A DNA stretch of 38,521 nucleotides from an uncultured Lachnospiraceae bacterium (GTDB lineage: Bacteria; Bacillota; Clostridia; Lachnospirales; Lachnospiraceae): NCBI GenBank assembly GCA_910583965.1, contig CAJUAE010000025.1, positions 1-38,521 on the forward strand, given 5' to 3'. The notes under the pieces are model-generated. The model had not been told where the DNA came from. It saw only the letters and a program-made list of their open reading frames with translations, and searched no databases. Position numbers and translations under genes: made by a program. The first letter of the stretch is position 1; each line of letters begins with the position of its first letter. This document shows positions 32,246 to 38,521 of this stretch, in pieces.

Positions 32246-34303
32246 TTATTTATATATACTTATCTCATAAAATGTTACCATCATAATCATAGTATCTGCT
32301 CGTTTTCCTATCATTTTTATAGTTAAACGATACCACACATCTTCTGTAAGCTCATACTCAAGCGCCTCTGAAAAATCCCCTCGTACAATTCTAGCAAACG
32401 CCTCACTCAAAAGTGCTTTTTCTGCCTCGGCCCTTCTGTAATGCTCCCGTTCGTCCACTTCCTTATCAAATACAACATCTGCCTCATATCGAATATTTGT
32501 TCTAAGTAGCTCTGTTTTTCCCTTTCGATACTCATAAATTGCAATTGGTGTTTCCAACAAATCAAAAAATTTGCTAATGCTAGAACGCGTATTCCACAAC
32601 TCATTGATAATCACGGTGTTCTCATTTGTACTATGTATAGAATCTACTTCTTCTTCCCGAATAAGAAACTCCTCATATTCTTCTATTCGCAAAGGCTTTG
32701 CATAGTAATATCCCTGTGCATACTCACAGCCAATACACTTCAAAAAATCCACCTGCTCAACTGTCTCAACTCCTTCTACAATTGATGGCAGATGCAACCA
32801 CTTTGCCATACGTATAATAGAAGTAAGTACTTTCTCCCCTTTTCCATTAAACTCCTTATTCTGCAAAAATTTCATGTCAACTTTCAGATAATCCACTTCC
32901 ATATCTTTTAAGACATTCAGCGATGAATACCCACTTCCAAAATCATCCATCATTATCTTAAATCCCAGTTTGTGTAAGTTGCTCATTGTCTCCATAATCA
33001 AATCCTGATCTTCCATAAAAGCGCTTTCTGTCAACTCTAAATTCAACAATTCGGCTGGAATCTGATATTCTGTAATTAATTTTTTAAAAATCTTGACAAG
33101 CTGCGGATTATAAATATTTACACGTGAGACATTAACTGAAATTGGATTAGGATTTTTTCCTTCATCAATCCACTTTCGCAATAATTTACAGACATGCCGC
33201 CACATATATTGATCCAACCTGCCAATAATACCATTGCGCTCATAAACTGGGATAAATTCTCCCGGAGAAATCATCCCCCTATCTGGATGATTCCAACGCA
33301 CCAGTGCTTCCGCTCCATAGGAACGGTCTGTTGCCAAATTAATCTTTGGCTGTAAATACACTTCAAACTGCTCCTCGTTAATCGCTCTGTTAACTTCACT
33401 GATAATAAATTGTTCCTGTCGCATACTCTCAATCATACTGTTGTCATAATATGCCACACTCTGTGTAAACTTACCTTTACAACTGTTCGCAGCCAGCAAT
33501 GCCCTGTCATACATCTCTGGCACATCCAGCGAATCATCTTTAATAATATATACTCCACAAGAAATTTTTATATTATAATCCTTGTTGACCCTTTTTAAAT
33601 TAATTTGTAGTGCATTTACCAGCAAATCAATATTTTCCTCTTTATAAGGCATATAGACAGCAAAGATATCATTTTCAAACCGCCCATATACAAATTGGTC
33701 AAAAACCGTTGAAACCTTCCGCAATTCAGAAGCAATGCTTTGTAGTACTCTGTCTCCTTCCTTAACACCATAAAAGTTATTAATCATCTTAAAGCGGTCT
33801 ATATCAAATCGCACAAGTGCAAATAATTCCTCTGTCCTCTCTGAAAGAAGACTACGTACAGTACGATAAAACTTAAATTTTGTATAAAGTCCTGTCACCG
33901 CATCCATTTCAGCCATAATCATACGACTTTTTTCAATTGCATTTTTAATGCGAAATCGCAATAGAACAGGATCATAAGGCTTCATCACAAAATCCCACAC
34001 ACCTGCCTCTAAACATTTCTGCTCAGCATGCCAGTCCTCGTCAGACGTGGCAATAATCACAGGAATATTATCATATAACCGATTTTTGCGAAACGCATCC
34101 ATAAATTGAAATCCATCCATAACTGGCATCATCAAGTCTAGAACAATCACTGCCACTTTGTCAACATTCGCCGCCAAAATCTCTAGTGCATCCCGCCCAT
34201 TTGATGCGTCTAATACCTCAAATGCATTCTTGAGTACATCTTTGAGCATTCGTTTAATCATTTCCTCGTCATCTACAATTAGTATTGTGTTTTTGCTATA
34301 CAT
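32246..34303 (-). CDS. Response regulator with degenerate GGDEF and EAL domain (c-di-GMP phosphodiesterase)
   Basis: About 685 residues. A receiver domain comes first (ILIVDDEE; phospho-acceptor in VLDLMMPVMDG; MKPYD). The GGDEF domain that follows has lost its active-site motif: the expected RxGGDEF reads YGRFENDIF, so it should not make c-di-GMP. The EAL domain is complete (GAEALVRWNHP, VNVSR, LELTESAF, DDFGSGYSSL, DYLKVD, IVEGVETVEQ), so c-di-GMP breakdown controlled by phosphorylation is expected. About 125 C-terminal residues with alternating strands and helices (PIAIYEYRKGKTELL) may be a PAS-like domain. The frame runs up to a TTG at 34336; the ATG at 34301-34303 just precedes the receiver fold, but no strong ribosome site marks any start. 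No sensor kinase is adjacent. Confidence 0.9.
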   Translation of the reverse strand: MYSKNTILIVDDEEMIKRMLKDVLKNAFEVLDASNGRDALEILAANVDKVAVIVLDLMMPVMDGFQFMDAFRKNRLYDNIPVIIATSDEDWHAEQKCLEAGVWDFVMKPYDPVLLRFRIKNAIEKSRMIMAEMDAVTGLYTKFKFYRTVRSLLSERTEELFALVRFDIDRFKMINNFYGVKEGDRVLQSIASELRKVSTVFDQFVYGRFENDIFAVYMPYKEENIDLLVNALQINLKRVNKDYNIKISCGVYIIKDDSLDVPEMYDRALLAANSCKGKFTQSVAYYDNSMIESMRQEQFIISEVNRAINEEQFEVYLQPKINLATDRSYGAEALVRWNHPDRGMISPGEFIPVYERNGIIGRLDQYMWRHVCKLLRKWIDEGKNPNPISVNVSRVNIYNPQLVKIFKKLITEYQIPAELLNLELTESAFMEDQDLIMETMSNLHKLGFKIMMDDFGSGYSSLNVLKDMEVDYLKVDMKFLQNKEFNGKGEKVLTSIIRMAKWLHLPSIVEGVETVEQVDFLKCIGCEYAQGYYYAKPLRIEEYEEFLIREEEVDSIHSTNENTVIINELWNTRSSISKFFDLLETPIAIYEYRKGKTELLRTNIRYEADVVFDKEVDEREHYRRAEAEKALLSEAFARIVRGDFSEALEYELTEDVWYRLTIKMIGKRADTMIMMVTFYEISIYK

Positions 34304-34412
34304 ATTTGTATCGGTTGCCACTAAAAACATATACAAAAATGTTTTAGTTTTTCCTTTCCTAAATTTAGTTTTGCCCTTGATTTTCGGGGCTCAATCATTG
34401 GCCAGTATAGTT

Positions 34413-34456
34413 CCATAATTGATTATAACAGTTTTTCAATATACAATCAATTATGG
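34413..34456. repeat. 12-bp perfect inverted repeat upstream of the c-di-GMP gene
   Basis: CCATAATTGATT (34413-34424) and AATCAATTATGG (34445-34456) are separated by 20 AT-rich bases. It lies about 110 bases before the c-di-GMP gene's start and just beyond the sulP terminator. Neither strand has a T tract after it, so an operator or small element end is as likely as a terminator. Confidence 0.6.
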
Positions 34457-34464
34457 AAAAACAA

Positions 34465-34528
34465 AAAGAGCTTCCATACCAAAATAAACTCTTAAAATAT
34501 AAAAATTTGTCTTGGCAAGTAGCTCTTT
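34465..34528 (-). terminator. Terminator of the SulP gene
   Basis: On the minus strand AAAGAGCT (34521-34528) pairs with AGCTCTTT (34465-34472), with further pairing of CCAA and TTGG inside and a long AT-rich loop. It is followed by TTGTTTTTCC. It starts 11 bases after the sulP stop. Confidence 0.7.
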
Positions 34529-34539
34529 CTAATTCTTAC

Positions 34540-36198
34540 TTATTTAATTTTTGCTTCTTTGCAGCGCTTTCGCGCCAGTTCCAGCGCCTCATCAATATGT
34601 GTGCAAAAGTTCTCTACCCCAACCACTTTTGTAAATCCAGCTTTATCCATAACAGCCTTTGGTTGCTCATTTACATGTGACAAAATCATCTGAATATTCT
34701 TGTTGGAATATTTCTCATAAAGTTGTTCTAAAGAATGCATTGCCGTTGCGTCAATTGCACTCACACTTCTCATACGAAGTATCAAAAATTGCGTGTCGTC
34801 CTTTACCGAAATATTCAGAATCTTATCAGCCGCTGCAAAAAACATTGGTCCTGAAATCTCGTATACAAGTGTGTGTGGTGGAACTTCCCGCAATGTAATA
34901 CTATCTGGGTCTTCCTCATCATCTACGTATTTCCACCCCTCCACTTCCATAACATCACTCATGCGTTTCATAAATAGAATCGCCGCCAACAAAATACCAA
35001 CTTCAATCGCTGCAACCAAATCAAATACAACAGTCAACACAAATGTTGTGACAAGCACAATAATATCGCTCTTGGGCGAAGATTTGCACAGATTGACAAA
35101 AGTTCTCCACCCACACATATTATAGGCAACCATAAATAAAATCGCCGCAATACATGGCATTGGAATCAGCGCTGCATAAGGCATCAATACTACTAAAATC
35201 AGCACCAACGTAACCGCATGAACCATACCTGCAATCGGTGTGCGTCCACCATTTTTAATATTGGCAGCCGTTCTTGCAATCGCACCTGTTGCGGGGATTC
35301 CACCAAACAATGCCGCCCCAATATTACCAATTCCCTGCGCAATTAATTCCATATTGGAACGATGTTTTGAATTGATCATACTGTCGGCTACCACACAGGA
35401 TAACAATGACTCAATCGCCGCAAGAATAGCAATTGTAAACGCATCTGGAAGCATTTCCTGAACAACACCAAAAGAGATCTCGGGCATCTGTATTTGTGGA
35501 AGTTTGTTGCTAATTTCATACAAATCCCCAATTGTATTGACATTCAAATTTAACAATTTCACAATAAGAATTCCGACTATAACAGCAATCAAAGATCCAG
35601 GAATCGTTTTATTTATGTATGGCCATATAATTAGAATTGCAAGACATATTGACCCTATAATCAAGGCCTGCCAGTTAATTGTTGTAATATTTTTGATAGC
35701 CGCATCCACTTTTTCCATTGTCTCTATTGTAACTGTCCCTTCAGGATAGGCAAGCCCTAAAAAGTCTTTTATCTGCCCAATCACAATTGTCACCGCAATA
35801 CCAGCAGTAAACCCTGTTGTAATTGTAAATGGAATATATTTGATCAAATTGCCCAGCCTTAAAAATCCCATCACAATCAGAATAATTCCTGCAAGAATCG
35901 TCGCAATAATCAATCCATTCATGCCTTTCTGGGCGACAATTCCTGCCACAATCGTAGCAAACGCTGCTGTAGGTCCGGCAATCTGCACACGACTTCCGCC
36001 AAAAAAAGAAATCAAAAATCCTGCGATAATTGCTGTGTAAATGCCTTGTTCTGGCCCAACACCAGACGCAAGTGCAAGTGCAATTGACAATGGCAACGCA
36101 ATAATCGCAACAATAATTCCTGCCACCACATCTTTGACAAACTGTTGTTTTGTATACGTTTTCATCACAGAAAACAACTTTGGCTTTAACTTTTCCAT
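34540..36198 (-). CDS. SulP-family anion transporter with STAS domain
   Basis: A 552-residue membrane transporter of the SLC26/SulP type, which moves sulfate, bicarbonate or other anions. The N-terminal part has about twelve hydrophobic segments, with ALPLSIALALASGVGPEQGI near residue 37 and GGSRVQIAGPTAAF near residue 68 forming the anion-binding repeats, and DSMINSKHRSNMELIAQGIG further on. A C-terminal STAS domain follows from about residue 440 (VYEISGPMFFAAADKIL; LRMRSVSAIDATAMHSLEQL). The ATG follows GGGGGATTGTT. No sulfur-assimilation or carbonic-anhydrase gene is adjacent, so the substrate is open. Confidence 0.93.
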   Translation of the reverse strand: MEKLKPKLFSVMKTYTKQQFVKDVVAGIIVAIIALPLSIALALASGVGPEQGIYTAIIAGFLISFFGGSRVQIAGPTAAFATIVAGIVAQKGMNGLIIATILAGIILIVMGFLRLGNLIKYIPFTITTGFTAGIAVTIVIGQIKDFLGLAYPEGTVTIETMEKVDAAIKNITTINWQALIIGSICLAILIIWPYINKTIPGSLIAVIVGILIVKLLNLNVNTIGDLYEISNKLPQIQMPEISFGVVQEMLPDAFTIAILAAIESLLSCVVADSMINSKHRSNMELIAQGIGNIGAALFGGIPATGAIARTAANIKNGGRTPIAGMVHAVTLVLILVVLMPYAALIPMPCIAAILFMVAYNMCGWRTFVNLCKSSPKSDIIVLVTTFVLTVVFDLVAAIEVGILLAAILFMKRMSDVMEVEGWKYVDDEEDPDSITLREVPPHTLVYEISGPMFFAAADKILNISVKDDTQFLILRMRSVSAIDATAMHSLEQLYEKYSNKNIQMILSHVNEQPKAVMDKAGFTKVVGVENFCTHIDEALELARKRCKEAKIK

Positions 36199-36238
36199 AA
36201 CAATCCCCCTGTTCTCCTCTCCAAAATAGAAAATAAAG

Positions 36239-37747
36239 CTATCCTATAAGCTTTTTCTTCATACTTTTTTGTAGTAATTCCTGTAAACAATGCTCTTGCA
36301 TATTTATTTTACCAAAATAGTAAAACCCATGTGCCTCGGTAAGTTTCACATCCACAATTTGGCCAACCAAACAAGCATCTCCCTCAAAATGCACCAGTGT
36401 ATTTTGAGAAAGTCTGCCAGTCAATTTAGAACCATCACTTTCTTCCACAAGAACGCTGTGTGTCTCGCCAACCATACGTCCACCGCGTTCTTCTGCTGTC
36501 TTGTGCACCACTGTCAGAAGACGGTCAAAATTTGCCTTTATCTCCTCCTCACTAGTTGGATTAGGCATTGTGGCAGCAGGAGTACCTGTGCGCTTGGAAT
36601 AAATAAAAGTAAACGCATTGTCATATTGCACTTTCTGAACAACATCAATTGTCTCCTCTACATCTGCTGCCGTCTCACCGGGAAAACCAACAATAATATC
36701 TGTTGTAAGCGAAATATCTGGTATCTCACGTCTGATTTTATATGCAAGTTCAAGATATTGTTCCTTTGTATAACGACGATTCATCGCTTTCAAAATCCGA
36801 GTTGACCCTGACTGTAACGGCAGATGCAAATGGCGACAAATTTTCTTGGAATATTTCATCACTTGAATCAACTCATCCGACAAATCCTTTGGATGTGATG
36901 TCATAAAACGGATTCGTTCTAATCCTTCAATTTTTTCTACCTCCTGCAAAAGCTGTGCAAAGCACATTGGTTCCTCAAGTGTCTTTCCATAAGAATTTAC
37001 ATTCTGCCCCAAAAGCATAACTTCTACAACGCCCTCCGACACAAGCTTTTCAATTTCCCGAATAATATCCTTTGGATTACGGCTTCGCTCGCGTCCACGC
37101 ACATAAGGAACAATACAATAACTGCAAAAATTATTGCACCCATACATAATATTGACTCCTGACTTGAAAGCATATTTTCTCTGTGCTGGCAAATCTTCCA
37201 CAATCTGATTTGTATCTTCCCAAATATCAATAATCATAGAATCTGAACTGTACATCGCAACAATTAACTCTGCAAATTTATAGATATTGTGTGTACCAAA
37301 AATCAAATCAACAAACGAATAGCTTTTCTGTATCTTTTCAATTACAGATGGTTCCTGCATCATACAGCCGCATAATACAACCTTTTTCTGTGGGTTTTTC
37401 TTCTTCATGTTATTTACAAATCCTAGTCTGCCATACACACGCTGATTTGCATTGTCGCGAACAGTACAGGTATTATAAAATACCAAGTCTGCCGACTCAT
37501 CCTCAATCATCTCAAACCCAATATTTTCAAGAATACCAATAAGCTTTTCACTGTCTTTTGCATTCATTTGACAGCCAAATGTCTCCCCATCTGCGGTCAG
37601 ACATCTGCCCAATTTTTCACTCTCTGCACAGATAATCTCACGCGCTTTCTTTATAAAATAATACTGACGCATTGGCTCATCTGTAGGTGCATCATCTCTT
37701 AAATCAATGGTTTCCAATATCATTTCCAACTCTTTATTTTTAATCAT
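36239..37747 (-). CDS. miaB: tRNA-2-methylthio-N6-dimethylallyladenosine synthase
   Basis: A radical-SAM methylthiotransferase of 502 residues that modifies A37 of tRNAs reading UNN codons. The N-terminal UPF0004 domain holds three Cys that bind the auxiliary cluster (FGCQMNAKDSEK, NTCTVRDNANQRV, LCGCMMQEP). The radical-SAM motif is YGCNNFCSYCIVPYVRGRER. Then come TTDIIVGFPGET and a C-terminal TRAM domain (VLVEESDGSKLTGRLSQN). The first 60 or so residues are an extra N-terminal extension seen in many clostridial MiaB proteins. The ATG follows GGCGGAAAGACA. It ends 40 bases before the sulP start codon. Confidence 0.95.
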   Translation of the reverse strand: MIKNKELEMILETIDLRDDAPTDEPMRQYYFIKKAREIICAESEKLGRCLTADGETFGCQMNAKDSEKLIGILENIGFEMIEDESADLVFYNTCTVRDNANQRVYGRLGFVNNMKKKNPQKKVVLCGCMMQEPSVIEKIQKSYSFVDLIFGTHNIYKFAELIVAMYSSDSMIIDIWEDTNQIVEDLPAQRKYAFKSGVNIMYGCNNFCSYCIVPYVRGRERSRNPKDIIREIEKLVSEGVVEVMLLGQNVNSYGKTLEEPMCFAQLLQEVEKIEGLERIRFMTSHPKDLSDELIQVMKYSKKICRHLHLPLQSGSTRILKAMNRRYTKEQYLELAYKIRREIPDISLTTDIIVGFPGETAADVEETIDVVQKVQYDNAFTFIYSKRTGTPAATMPNPTSEEEIKANFDRLLTVVHKTAEERGGRMVGETHSVLVEESDGSKLTGRLSQNTLVHFEGDACLVGQIVDVKLTEAHGFYYFGKINMQEHCLQELLQKSMKKKLIG

Positions 37748-37878
37748 TGTCTTTCCGCCTTTCTTTTGCTATTCTATTATAGCAAAGTCAATTACATTTT
37801 CAAGTAATAGTGATAAACATCATTATATAACTACTGTTATCATTTTTAATCAAATAAAAAATTCATGTTCTTTTTACT

Positions 37879-37938
37879 CATGCAACCCGTACACCGCCTT
37901 AGCAGTTTATTTCCGCTGCACGGGGCTGTGCATAAAAA
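37879..37938. repeat. Dispersed intergenic repeat, copy C, beside a terminator
   Basis: The segment beginning CATGCAACCCGTACACCGCC, then TTAGCAGTTTATTTCCGCTG, shares its skeleton with 15681-15734 and ends in TGTGCATAAAAAA directly against the tRNA-Leu terminator. The stretch before the terminator at 28428 (28386-28436) has the same ends, CATGACAACC and CTGTGTACATAAAAA, but lacks the middle. Confidence 0.5.
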
Positions 37939-37939
37939 A

Positions 37940-37974
37940 TGACTCAAACCTCTATAAAATAAAGATTTGAGTCA
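37940..37974 (-). terminator. Terminator of the tRNA-Leu gene
   Basis: On the minus strand TGACTCAAA (37966-37974) pairs with TTTGAGTCA (37940-37948) around an AT-rich loop and is followed by TTTTTTATGCAC. It begins 12 bases after the tRNA's 3' end. Confidence 0.85.
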
Positions 37975-37985
37975 CTTACAATCCA

Positions 37986-38069
37986 TGCAGGAGATGGGAC
38001 TTGAACCCACACGGTATTGCTACCACAGGCACCTGAAGCCTGCGCGTCTGCCAATTCCACCACTCCTGC
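37986..38069 (-). tRNA. tRNA-Leu (anticodon CAG)
   Basis: An 84-base class II tRNA. The acceptor arms GCAGGAG and CTCCTGC pair fully, with discriminator A at 37986. The anticodon stem CAGGC/GCCTG encloses loop TTCAGGT, with CAG at 38033-38035. A variable arm follows, and the T arm contains GGGTTCAAGTCCC. The CCA end is not encoded. It reads the leucine codon CUG. Confidence 0.96.
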
Positions 38070-38147
38070 TAACGAGATATATTCTATCGTGTTTTATACT
38101 AAATGTCAACAGAAAATTTTATTTTTTTAATATGATACAATTATGCA

Positions 38148-38290
38148 GTTACTTTTCACACCCGCGCCCAAGTAGTGGGAATCATGCGCCAAAATGCTTG
38201 CCTTTTAGCATTTTGTGTGCAAAATCTGTTATAATTCACACCTCAATAACTTATAACATGATAAAAACTGGCGTGGGTGTGAATTGTAAC
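38148..38290. repeat. 143-bp element with inverted ends of a dispersed repeat family
   Basis: The left end GTTACTTTTCACACCCGCGC and the right end, read inverted, GTTACAATTCACACCCACGC are imperfect inverted repeats. A third partial unit, GTTATAATTCACACC, lies at 38228-38242. A 9-bp hairpin (CAAAATGCT/AGCATTTTG, 38190-38215) is inside. The right end is identical over 22 bases to 20780-20801. No reading frame is credible. Confidence 0.65.
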
Positions 38291-38521
38291 ATTATGCATT
38301 ATCACCGTCACTATTTAAACAGAATTTAATATTTGTTGTTAAACCCTGACAAAAAGAGATAGTCAGTAGATAGGAATCCCTTGATACAACGAACTTGTTC
38401 GCTATACAAATAATTTTTACTTATTATTGGAATGAAGTCAATAGTAACTTACAGTCATTATTTTCATTAAATTATGATATATAGATTGTAATCTTTACTT
38501 TTTTTGTGATATATTTAACAG
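38291..38521. other. Gene-free AT-rich end of the window
   Basis: I see no gene or recognisable RNA here. The only pattern is a small palindrome, CGAACTTGTTCG, near 38390. The sequence upstream of the tRNA may contain its promoter, but none stands out. Confidence 0.5.

Noticed and set aside
34304..34336. N-terminal extension of the response regulator from a TTG
   Set aside because: The extra residues precede the receiver fold, with no ribosome site and no family support.

Overview
The window looks like a chromosomal segment of an anaerobic, gut-type Firmicute, most likely a member of the Lachnospiraceae. Pointers are strong GGAGG ribosome sites, a class III (anaerobic) ribonucleotide reductase, large LplA-type sugar-binding lipoproteins with paired permeases and no dedicated ATPase, larB/larC, and an RR-GGDEF-EAL protein. 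The genus cannot be fixed from the sequence alone. No calculation was run; comparisons of repeats were made by eye.

Bases 1-2,806 are a scar zone. A GC-richer mobilization remnant (relaxase plus the tail of its MobC-like partner) abuts a dead sugar O-acetyltransferase, which is truncated, frameshifted and split by a 72-bp TA-flanked MITE-like insertion. Next come a 3' fragment of a GH32 gene, a 35-bp tandem repeat and a short ORF tail. An ABC exporter (2,807-4,436) lies between two almost identical 667-bp copies of the GH32 3' end. Bases 4,527-15,315 form a fructan/sucrose locus. On the minus strand are two permeases, a binding lipoprotein, a cytoplasmic GH32 enzyme and a GH32-like surface lipoprotein. 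Divergent from them are a LacI regulator, a YesL (DUF624) protein, a one-pass membrane protein and a second LacI regulator.

Bases 15,316-20,741 hold a deoxynucleotide block transcribed leftward: nrdD, nrdG, dut, then eno. It has a consensus-like promoter followed by a perfect NrdR-type palindrome. Bases 20,919-27,102 encode an unusual transporter: a propeller-fused binding protein, two permeases and an HlyD-like adaptor with a Glu/Asn-rich repeat insert. Divergent from it is a 332-residue protein with two FliD-tail-like repeats.

The rest is smaller units: a hypothetical gene, a tiny XRE regulator with a palindrome in front, a HAD phosphatase, larC and larB (nickel-pincer cofactor synthesis), the c-di-GMP protein, a SulP anion transporter, miaB and tRNA-Leu(CAG). 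Several intergenic regions carry related dispersed repeats, some directly beside terminators. The best candidates for something undescribed are the propeller/HlyD transporter with its divergent neighbour, and the small repeat families.
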